Assembly (NCBI GenBank): GCA_033557685.1
Contig: JAWQRN010000021.1
Coordinates: 1-50,872, forward strand
DNA: 50,872 nucleotides
Source of the DNA: Sperchopsis tessellata
Lineage: Eukaryota > Arthropoda > Insecta > Coleoptera > Hydrophilidae
Reading direction: 5' to 3'
Part shown: one piece after another, positions 13,901 through 25,900 of the stretch
How positions within the stretch are numbered: position 1 is the first letter of the stretch
Layout of the letters: every line of letters begins with the position of its first letter
Translations under genes and position numbers: made by a program
Notes under the pieces: generated by a model
What the model was told of the DNA's origin: nothing
The model's database searches: none
Seen by the model: only the letters and a program-made list of their open reading frames with translations

Positions 13901-16900
13901 CGGTTTCTTTGCGAACTTCTCGATGTCTCCTATCAAGTCTCCACACTCTTCCTTGAGGGCTTGTATTTTCTATTCCACCTTTTCCCTTACTGCCACATCC
14001 TCACTTTTATGTTCAAGTTCAATCATCCTGAAATTTTCTTTAAGATTGTTTTTCAAATTTCTACCAGCCTCTGTTTTGACTCAAATATTCTGGAATTTTC
14101 TTGAATCAATCTAGAATCTTTCTCTAGTTTACTTTCTTAACTTATAGAATTCCCCTATAGATTACTTTCTGAACTGAAAGAGTTTTCTTCTAGCTTCTGT
14201 TCAATTTTGTCAATTACACAATTTTAGTGTAGTTATTTTTAAAGCAAGTAGTTTAATGACACAACAATAAATTACAGCATTTATCACTACAATAGATTAC
14301 AATATTTATAGCAGTTTATATTGGTTATTTCATTCGTCGTAGCATGCACGTGTAGAACTTCGTCAATGCACTGTAATCATCGTTATGGAGCTAACTGCTT
14401 ATACGCCGCCGGCACAAAATCATTTCTGGACACATCGAAAATTCTCTGGGCTGTACTCAACTACATATTCAAATATTCTTTTTTTTCGCTTAGTGGAGTA
14501 GTTTCAACAGTAGTTTTGTAACAATATATATCACAATGTGGGGAGTGCCATTTGAGATTCAAAGTTGAAGGTAAAGTGGTTAAGCATTCAACAGTGATTT
14601 TGATCTTTTTATCCTTGTAATCTAAATTATCATATTTTTCCTCAAAATTGTGTTCACTTCATACGACCCTACTGTTTCAATAAACTATTCGGTTTCACTA
14701 ATTTTTGCTGTCAAGAACTTGTAAAAAAAAATTGGAATTTTAGGTTATCGAACAGGGATATAGTGCATGTTGCATTTATCCTCTGAACCGTCCTGGGAGA
14801 ATACTGCTCAAAGCTAGGACTCGATCACCTGATCACTGTTGGTGTGTGAAGCTAGGGCTTGATCATCTGAGCACTGTTGGTCTATGAACTTTCATTGCTT
14901 CACATGGGCATAATTTAATCCTCACCGTGCCCTCAGTGATTTGCGCTCCGCTTTAAGTAGATTTTAAACTTAATCAATAGAATAGTCACATAAATATTTA
15001 CAAAACATACCAGGTTGGAACCATAGTCACCTTGGCAACAGAAAATGTGTAGTTTCCATTAGAAATAATATGTGGAACAATGAGACTTATATGCATATGT
15101 AAGCAGAATTAATGTTTTTTCGAAGTATCATTTCAAGAGAAAGATCTAAATTGAATAGACATCACGTGCTAAATTTGACTTCCACAGTTCGTATATACAG
15201 TAACTGTATTTCTGAAGATGATGAAGAGAAAATGTATTGAGGATCTGAAAAATGACCAAATTACATTCTTCGTAGCAAGGGACAATATCAAGACCATACA
15301 TTTTACCTCAACGTGCAGAGGTCATTGAAGTAAAATCACTTACCCTGGAAATGTCCCTTGAAACAATGGACAAAATATTGTCATTTTTCAGAGCCTCATT
15401 ATAGTTTCCACCCAGGATAACCTTTCCTATACATCACATGCTGCCTATAAAAGAATCTTGTACACCACTGAGGAATTATTTGAAAAAAATTTAAAATAAT
15501 AGTTTAGTACTTACCAATTGCACTGATTTGCTGACTGCTGGGCTTAACTGTAGCAGACATCAATGAATTGGAAGTTGAAGAAATTAGAACTGTTGATTGA
15601 TTATTGAGTTGCTGGTTTTGTCCAAATGGTGCTGTCCCTGGTAACCTATAGTTACTCATACTCTGGTATAGATCCGGTGGTGCTTGTCCAGTTGGCGGTG
15701 GATGAGGTTGAGTTTGTAAATACATTGACTGCGAATATGGACTGGAAGCAGTTTGTCCAAGTCCATAATGGTTAGGGTACTGGGAGAACTGAGATCTACC
15801 TTGGCCACCCAGGACTTGGCTTTGATCAATTTGGAATGGCCCATAGAGACCAGCTGTTTGAGCCTGAAGTTGTTGTGTAGAATTGAAGAGTACAGTCGGT
15901 GGAGATGGAATTGCTGGCATTCCATATTGAGTGTTACCAGCAAGGCCTGCCTGAATATAAAAGTTTAAATCAGTAAAACATAGTTCACATGAACTTATAG
16001 ATTCTATAGAACTGTTGAAACTAATTTTATTGCAGATGTCAGATATATACCTGGTATCCTATTGCATGTTGATTGGCAGTGAATTGTTGTGGTGGTTGAC
16101 CCAAACCAACATTAGCACCAATAATGGGTTGCATTGGGGGTGGAGATAGTGGGTGGCCCATGAGACCAGGTCCTCCTACCATAGCAGAATGTTGCTGATG
16201 GTTACCAGTATTTAGGACAGTTTGTCCAGAACTGACGGTTACTTGTTGAGTTGGTTTAACCTGCAACAACAGAAAGCAATGCTATTTAGAAAATAAATTT
16301 GTTTCATAAGAAAATGACTAGAATACAAGGAGTCGTCTTTTAGAGAAATGTACACATGCATATACTATGTTTACTCATTCCACATGCTAATACTAAAGTA
16401 AAGACTTAATTATACTAAAAAGAGTATGTTATATAATTCCAATCTTTATAATCAGTAACTGTCTACCAGGTCAACAAAGTGTTTCACATATACAACAATT
16501 TTGAGTTAACTTGTTTCAGTGGGTTATGTTCAATTGGTTATAGAGTAATGTAATTTCATGATTCAGTAACTTATGCAATGCAAATCGATTTTTTTAAATA
16601 AAAAAATAAATGTTGGGAACAAACTTAAAATTACAGTTTAAAAAACATTTTTTTTTGTTTATTTAACCTTAGGCTTATGCTGCTATAGATAATCACAGAC
16701 TTTTACCAACAATACAAAAGGCACATAATTTTAAGAACACCATAAAGATTTTTCCTTAATAATAAAAAGGCAGCTGTCTTTGGATAACAACTTGAGGCGC
16801 TACACTTATTAGCTCGTACTTAACCAATGAGACTGCTAAAAAATGTACTTAATCTGTTCACAATTAATTATGTGATTATTAAGTGAATGTAGTCGAGCTG

Positions 16901-19900
16901 GTCATATACTTTCTAGATGGAATAGCGAGATATAATACTGTGTTCACATGAAATGCTTTTCTTGTGTTCTTACATAAACCGATATTTTTGCCCGAGAGTG
17001 GCTGTTTCAGTATAGGCCATGTGATCAATTTTGGGTAAAGCACGTAAATTTACAAGGATATGGACATATATGTATATTCATTGGAACAGTTAAATATTTC
17101 ACTAAAGTATACAGATTAAGTATAACTTAGAACTAAACATTCTCCTCCCAGTGATTTTATCAAAAGGAAAAAAAGAAAATTAGAATAGAAAAAAAAATGG
17201 GAAACAATCGGGATGGGTGTGAGTGATTATAACAATTGAATGTTTCAACATTGGATTATCCTTCACGTTTTGAACTAGAATATATGCGAAATTTTGAAGA
17301 ACAGTTTAGTGGTCACAAATAGTTTGTTTATCATCGACACTAAATCAAAGAACAAATTCCAAAGAGTGTTGCAATTAATTTAAATATGAAGAAAGTTCTG
17401 GTTTTATGAAATGTTGGTGAGTTCCATAACGGTAGTGATCCAGTTTGAAATGGTTTTTAGGCGATGTTTGGTGCCATGCTTCATGGACTTTGCTAAGAAA
17501 TAGCTATAAGGGACATTCACCTTTTGTGTAATGGTTGAAATGATTTATACATTCGAGCAGTAATGCAGCACATAGTTCTAAATGAGGAATCGAAATAATC
17601 TTACTGGAGTTAAATGTGATTTTGATAAGTATATGTTAACATGATTTGGGGATCAACTGTCCTTAGATATATGACAACATCATATCCACACTCTGATACT
17701 TCACAACATCCTACAAGTAATACTGGCTTAGAAGTCGAATGTGCGATAAATCGAGGTATTCTTATGAATGTTAGTTGTAAGTTGGAAATAAAATCTTGCC
17801 AAGTAGTAATGGTTGAGGAAGAACATGATCCCATGTCAGAATAGCTTGCCGTATTTGTTGTAAAACATACTTATAGCACGGAAAACAAAAGGTGCTAATC
17901 AGTCTAGTAAATCGAAGATCCTAACAATTGGTAGTTTAGAGCATGCTGGTTGAGGAGGATTAACTGCATAAGAAAATGTATCTGATTTGTCCTAGTTGAG
18001 ACCTAAAACTTTGATCACAGACCATCCCAGCTCTCAGAGACGCTGTTCTAAGTGACTAATCAGAATTATGTGGAGGACAGAGTCGTTACTAATCCATATT
18101 CTGTTTTAATCCATCACAGGCTAGCAATTGTATCAACTGTTGAAGCAATTTTAAAGCCTCTTGTATGGAACTAGCTCTAGCAATGATACTGTCCAAAGCA
18201 CATAAGATTTTGGTGACACAAAATATAAGTGCATTTTTTCCATGAGTTCTTGGTTCCTCAATTTCCCAAAATTGATGCATTAATTTGTCTGTATTGGAAG
18301 AATGAGCTAACATGGAGGGATGTGTGGCGATACAAGATGTACAGTTGGCACTTCCAAGAAGAGTCAATACGTCCTGGATGACAAACCTTAGGATCTGGTA
18401 ACCAAAGTGTGTAGAATCTACTAGTTTAGGGTAATTTCGACGAGATCTTGAGTATCACAGAAGTCTCTGTGAATAAAATAGCACTGGGTGACTACCTAGA
18501 TTTCAAAACATACATGCTTTTTTTAATCAAGGATTGTCGAATGATCCATAACAAAATCAGAAGTTTGACACCGTTGCGGATGTTCAAGTCTAACCTATCT
18601 GCCAATTCTTGTGTAAACGACAGATGAGAACCTTAGTCGATGATTGCTCTTGAAGGCATTCTTTCTGCCTGACGCATCAAGCATATGGATAATGTCAGTA
18701 CCATAAGAACGATTGTCCAATCCTGTACAAAATTTGATATGATTTGAAAATGTATTTTCATATCTGTAGTGTGTGATAGCTTATGTTGCAATATTTTTAA
18801 AGAATCAGCAGGTACACCGATTTTTGGAGTTACATTTACCTACCATGCCCGATAGACAAAAAGTTAAAGGATACATTTAATGTTTGAACAGAATTGAAAT
18901 GTTGCACATGAGTGCCTGTACACAAATTAAATGATAATTTGGTGATGGTGTAGCTAGCAATGCAGTTTTTTTTATTGTTTTCTAGATCCTGAATTTGTAG
19001 CAAGATGTGCAGAGTCTGAAGAAACTTCTTTTATGAGGCATTGTGCTTTTAGAAATTCTGTTCGATTATTTGGTCTCCTTCGACGCAGATATATGTTGAT
19101 CTGCTCGAATCTATTCACAGAAAATTTTTAAAATTTCTCCATTATAAGTGTTTTGGGATATATCTCCCCAAGAGGATTCCGTTGTACCATCTTTTGGAAC
19201 CCTTCTCTATGTTTTCACTTTCTGCTCGTCAAAATATCGCAGAAATAGTGTTTCTTATCAAGATTGTCAACTACCACCTTGACGACCCTACCTTCTTGTC
19301 TATGATTTGTTTTCAGATAGCTAACTTGGCAACAAGAGGGTACAGAACCTTCTTCCTTAGTCAGGCAAGATCTAATCTCCTAATGGGATCTCCTTTGCAT
19401 CGTATGTACAACACATTCTCTTGTCATGGTTTTATGTTGTTTTTATGCATGTGTATTCTAATATATGTTTATATTTGGACTTTATTCCTTTACAATGTGT
19501 TTCCTCGTTTCATTTATGAGCTGTTGTTTTAGCTATAATGTTGCTATTGTACCTACTCTGTAAATGTCGAATGTTGTGTAGTGTAATTAAATAAATAAAT
19601 AAGCAAATTCCACATGTTGGATGTTAGAAACTTTCATATATATGTTCTGTCTAGGTATAGCATTGCTAGTAAACGGATTTTGTCATATCTATTACACAAG
19701 GCTTGCCAAGCAGCTTGGTAATTGTCTCCATTCACAGGTAAAGCTGTGATGATACCTTTGTTCACCGTACAAGTGTTCATATTTTTCGATATCATGCGAA
19801 GTTAGATTATGCACTAACAACATGTACAATTCTTTGATGTAAGGCAAGTAGAGATGTCAGGTAAAAGTACATTAGTTTCTAAAACAGAAATAGAATTTAA

Positions 19901-22900
19901 AGGGTTTGCGAGCATTTGTCATTTGTTGTGCAATTAGCATCATCAGTAATCTACTGATTACTTATTTCCGATTTATGGACTATTTATATGTACGAATATC
20001 TGGAGCTGCTGTAGGTTCCCCATTGCCTCTGTTGTTGCCAATATTTTTATGCAGGGATTTGAACAATTGGCATTATCATTCTCAAATATAAAGTTCAAAG
20101 GCTGGTTCCGTTATGTGGATGACACATTTATTACAGGGTTGTTGGGAAGAGGGCACTGAATGCCTTCTTAGAAAGAAAATTTGATATCAAAAATGTATTC
20201 TCCCCAACCCAAAAGATTTCATAAGTTCTCCCATTTTCAAAAGATGTCATCCCTTTGCAATTCAACAGGGTTGACCAGGTCCCTTGTTCCTCTGGTTTAA
20301 AGAAGCACAAAAATAGGTCAAATATAAAGAGATTTGGTGCATATTTAAATTTTTTGACCTTGCACTTAATGTAATAGGACTTTCTTTCAAATGTTGGTGA
20401 TTGCTTCAATATCAGAATCAGTAGTTTTTATATTATTAGGGTTATTCTTATAAAAGATCTTTAAATTGATACGCCTGAACTATGACAATTGATTGTGGTT
20501 GTTTGAGTTGACACCTCTGTCATTCTACAACATTTGTGTTCTGTCATAGCTGCCATTTAATCATGGAAAAGTATACCATTTAACAACACATCGAAATTGC
20601 AAAAATGTATTATAACAATTCGTCCTCTGTTCACGTTCCAGGAGCTACATGGAATTTATGGTCAACATAACCGTCTTACCGAAAGCGCAATGGAGCAGTG
20701 CCTGTGCGTCGCTGAAACGTCCGATCAAACTGCTGTTGTTGAAAGTGTGCATGAGAACCGAAACCTCTGTTTTTCGTCGTTCACAAGTTGGTCTTTTCGC
20801 GACTTCAACTTCGCGAATTTTGCAGAAAGACTTGGGCCTTCATCCATACAAGATTCAATTGAGTCAAGAACTAAAATTAGAAGACCATGGCGCTCGTCGG
20901 ATGTTCGCTGCCGGATACTATAGCAGTTGGAAACGGATCCCAATTTTGGCGAAAAAATCATCTTCAGCGACGTAGCGCATTTTTGGCTTAATGGCTTCGT
21001 AAACAAGCAAAATTCTCGAATCTGGGACGATGCCATTCCACAACAGTTCCAGGAGTTTCCTTTGCATCCAGAGAAACGCACTGTTTCGTGTGGATTTTGG
21101 TCGGGCGGGGTCTTCTTTCAAGACGCGAGAGGAAATACGGTGACTGTCAATAGCGAGAAGTATTGAGAGATGATAACCAATTTTTTTTGGCCAGAATTAG
21201 ATGAAATTGACATAGACGACATGTGGTGGAGTTATTGAAGGAAAAGTTTCCAGGTCGTGTTATTTCGAAAAGTGGTGACATCAATTGATCACCAAGATCG
21301 TGTGATTTAAAGCCCTTAAGACTTTTTTGTTTGGGACTACGTTAAATCTCTGGTCTATGCTAATAAGCCAGCAACACGTAACGACAACATCACTAGAACC
21401 ATTGCTGAAATCCAGCCCGATTTATGCCGAAATGTCATCGTAAATTGGGTCTCTCGAATCAACTCCTGCAAACGAAGCAGCGGAGGTCATTTGACCGATG
21501 TTATCTTTAAAACATAATGGCATTGAATATACTTCAATCCGCAATAAAGATTTCCACCGTACCTCACAGAGAACTCTTTTTATTCAATTTTAAAGAACAG
21601 GCGTTTTAATTGGAAGATCCAATAATAGTTGAAATTTAAAATTGTTATTTTGTTATATAATTATTTATTCAAACTTATAACATGTTACAATGTTACATGT
21701 CGAAACAGTACAATACAGAAAAAAGTACATAATCATTGTTTTGGTCAAAAAATTATTTAATGTTGTAGAAAGAAGCGTCATTTGTTAGGATAATATAATA
21801 TCTTATGTATACCAAGTTGAGATTTCTGTATTCTGTGATAAAGAAGACAGCTCGTTAGCATGCTTGCTGTTATTATTATGCATATCGGAGTTCTTCACAT
21901 GTTAATCCCTTCTTGAGCGTAAGTATTGAAGACAGGAGAGTATATAACTTGATGGTAGTATTAGTAGTTTTAGATCAATGAAATATTGTTTGCACAAATG
22001 GTGCTGCAAAAAAAAAGCAATAATCATTTGTAGTTTGTGACATCTGTAAGCAATACTTCATTAATCAAAATATACAAACACTACTATCTTATTATATACT
22101 TTCATGTCTTCAATACTTACACTACAGGAGGAATCAGCATGTGAATGAATTCCGATATGTATAATTATAACAGCAAGCATACTAACAAGTTGTCCGTTTC
22201 CTATCACACAATACAGAAGCCCCAACAAGGTATAAAGCAGCTTAATGTAGCTGGTACCTAGCTGAGTATTAAATTACAATGATTATCTAGCAAAAACAGT
22301 CAGATACATACACGGTGGCTGGCTGCATCTATAATTAATAACGGTACCACATTTCTGTTTAACCAGCAGTTAATAGAACTGTTGTTAATTAAGATATACG
22401 CTTATCTGTCATGTAACATAATTTTATGTTTCAAGTCACACACTTTTTTGCACGCATTGCACATGAGCATAATAGTTATATAACTATAAAAAATAACAAA
22501 AAATGTAAGAAGCAAGTCTAAATACAGGCAACACCAAACTAGACGTTAATAAGCAAAAATTTAAAAGAAATAAAATTAATTACAGAAGAGTTACTAAATA
22601 TACCTTGCATACATTTGTTGTGGCGTTTGTGGCAGCTTGGTTTGGTGATGGGCTATATCCTTCGTTACTGTCCTCCGGGATCTCCGAACCCTTTGTGAAG
22701 GCACCTGAAGGGTCCAAACTATTTGGATCTGTCGCAAAAGGTGCAGGGAAACTGGAATTGTCGTCTTGCCCTACATTATGTTCAAGAACAGTAGGCATTG
22801 TTGTCTCCCATACTTTTTTCACACAAGCAATCTTGAAATTTAGAGCATCAGCAGTTGATGAGGAAATTGTGCTGTTGCTGCTTGTCATGGTATGCATCGA

Positions 22901-25900
22901 TCTGGGCAATCCCAAATTCTTCGATGTTTTATCATCAGTAAGGTAAGAAATATCAGACTCCATAAAATCTAGCTTTATATCAGCACCATCTTCTTTGTTG
23001 AATGCCAGCATTCTCATTGAATCAGGTTGCTTCTCATTCTTATTGAGCAGGTCTGCTATAGGTTTGTTAAAAACTGGCATAACTGAGCTATCTGCCGAAC
23101 TGCCCTCTTCCATTTTACATCTAGGTTTATCATTTCTAGGCCCCCTAGAACCGGGTGCAGATTTGAAATTGGTGTTTTCAAAAATAATGGTCTCCACTGG
23201 TGGTGTTGTTCCATCCAGTACAGCTTTCTCTTGTAACTGAATACCTTTTCCGATACCCTACAATAATAAAAATGATTTTATCACTATTTTTTCTTGTTTT
23301 CTAAAAGTAAACTAACATTGATATTAAGGATTACAGGAACCGTCAATAACAAAACGGTACTACAAATCTTTTTTGTCTTTAAAATTCCCCTTCCATTTAA
23401 TGAAAACACGTAACTCAGAATGATTATTTAATATTAAACAAATTATATTTATCTGTAGGTTCAGACACAATACAAGAACTGTAAGAGGTGTCTTTAGGTC
23501 ACTCCAACTTATTTTCTACTCCAATTTCATCAAGACATAGTAGGATTAAGCCTAGTTTAAGAACATATATTGAACCTAGTTTATATTTACAATATACATT
23601 TTAAAAATACTGTTTTAGAAAGAGAAGATAGAACATAATTTTGGAGAAACTATTGAGAACATTTTTATTAAAGAATAGTCCAAATACTGCAGAAAACAAT
23701 TTTATTGTGATTACTATACTTTCTATATTCAAGTGACACTCAATTAATGTACTTCTCGATAACAAATTTGTGCTGTTGGTTTAAATTACATTTTAAAGAT
23801 AAATTTTCATACTTTTATTATTTATAAAGTTCCTGGAGATTTAGTATCAAGAAATTTACATATCTTCAAATTAATTGTAAAATTTAAAGACTGTGAACTG
23901 CGATGAATATAATTTAATTGAGAATGTTTAAAATTTAGTAATTAAATGGTCTGAATTTAAAATTAACTGTTGCAATAATATTCATCATATTTGGCAGAGC
24001 TTATCGCTGGTTGCCCTATTCCTATTTGTCATAAACATGGCATTTTAACAAAATGTATGCATCCAAATGATATATGATTGATGAAAATTGCCAAGAATTA
24101 TTTAGTAAGAGTCTAGTGTAAATTTTCCAAGTATATATCACCAGCATATTAAACAGAGGGTCACTTATAGTCAATAAATGAGAAAGCAGAAAGTAATACT
24201 AAAATGTTTACCTTTTCAGCATTTGGACTTGTCTGTCCTTGATTTGGAGATTGAGCTTGATCGATAGATTTGCAAGAATCTATACCCACAGCCAACAAAG
24301 TCTCCTGATCCATATTGCCTCTTAATTGAACAGATAATGGTTTCTCCCACGCATTTGTAAGTGGCCCAGGAACAGCATTTTGGGCATCTTTCATACTATA
24401 AGTCAAATTTTGGTTCACTTTGTTTATGTCACTCACATCACACATATTTTGCTGCATCTGTTGTTTCTGTAATCTGTTGTTTTCCCGCTGTTTTGCGAAA
24501 CGTGGGGGTAACTTGTTTATACGTGCTCCAAACTGACCCTTATTAGATGAAGTCTGAGGCATAATAGGTGGAGAAACTGGAGTCGCCATTAAGGATGGAA
24601 TATTTGCTATTTGCTGTTGAGAGAGCTGCGAAGCTGGACCTCCTTTTCCTTTACGATCTTTATTAGGCTCCTTTTCAGGCTTATTTATGGGTTTGACGAT
24701 AGGTTTTTCATCATTTGGTTTCTGTCTTTCTTTTACGTTTTTTTTACTCTTTACTTCTTGGAAGCCTTCAGAGTCACCAGGCAGTGAATTTTTGTCTTCA
24801 CCTTCACCATCTACATTGTCCTATAGAAACGAAAAGATGCAAATTAAATACTAAACTCTGGCATTTTAATAATGGCATAAAACATTGAGTATAAGTAAAT
24901 AAACTGTTAAATTTAAGAAATATTAGTAAAGAAAATGTTAGAGTGAAGGGGATAGTATCAATAAAAAAAATATTTACCATTTCCTGTTCATTTTCTCTAT
25001 TTTTCAATGAAATGTCTGCAATAGCATTGCAAAGATAGTTTGGATCAATGGGCGGCTTTTCATCCTTAACAACTTCCTTCTTAGCTGGATTTGTGCGTAA
25101 TGAACCACTTGAGTTTTGCCTTACGTTTTGAGGTTCACTTCTGGGTGGTCCATAGGTTCGTTTATCGTTGGCCATTCTAGGAGGGGGATTATTTCTTCTG
25201 GCTGGATTAGAAGAAACGCTAGGTCCACCACGACTTTCACGATTGTTAGATATCTGTTGTTTAGATACCAAGGCATGTTTTTTTTGTTTTCCATCTTTTG
25301 AGACACTTTCATCAGAATTTTCTGATGAATCACAATTATCATCTTTATTTTTAGATTTAGCCCGTCGAATATCTGGACCTCTTCTCTGTTTATTGCAATC
25401 AAACTTATCATCATTTTTTCTAGCTGTGTGTTGCCCCTGATTTAAATCTTTTCGGGGTTGTGAAGTTTGCTGTTTTGATTTTTCATCTGAACTAGTCACT
25501 TCAACCATATCATCACACTTTTTTTCTTTATCATCATGATGACCAAATGGACTTTTAGATGGCGGTGGTCCATAACCATCTATACGTTTACTAAGCCCTC
25601 CTCTTCCACCTCTAAATGAACTACCTCCTCTACCATGCCTAGAAGGTTCACCCCTTGCAACATAGTTTTCACGCCTATTCATTTCTTGTTTTTCTTGTTT
25701 ATTTTCAATTTTTGTTTCTTGAAGAGATGACTTATCTTGCTTGACTTCTTTATTTTTCTCGTCTTTATCAAATTTTTTTGGCAGTTTTGGACTTCTCTGG
25801 GATGTTCGTATGTTACGCTCATCTTTACTACTTTCTGTGGATATAGATAATTCATCAGCAGATATTTCTGAATCTGTACCATGAAACTCTCCACTCTTTG

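Larger units (their letters stand above)
6834..15514 (-). other. PRRC2: PRRC2 intron 11, transposon-rich
   Basis: The longest intron, 8.7 kb. It contains the LINE at 8560-12430 with a nested solo LTR, the LTR element at 12830-14523, a 38-bp tandem repeat at 14812 and a palindromic MITE at 15222-15413. Between 6834 and 8560 there is AT-rich sequence with a TA microsatellite at 7917-7950. A patch at about 7960-8110 has higher GC and looks like a transposon scrap that I could not assign. Confidence 0.8.
16261..22603 (-). other. PRRC2: PRRC2 intron 9, transposon cluster
   Basis: A 6.3-kb intron holding, in order along the plus strand, a BEL/Pao remnant, a LINE tail, a Penelope RT piece, a mariner and a foldback MITE (all listed). 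The stretches 16261-17200 and 22233-22603 are AT-rich with no recognisable content. The coding reading is continuous across the junction, so no exon is expected here. Confidence 0.8.

Noticed and set aside
22605..23240. Plus-strand ORFs over PRRC2 exon 9
   Set aside because: They are antisense shadows of a well-supported coding exon.
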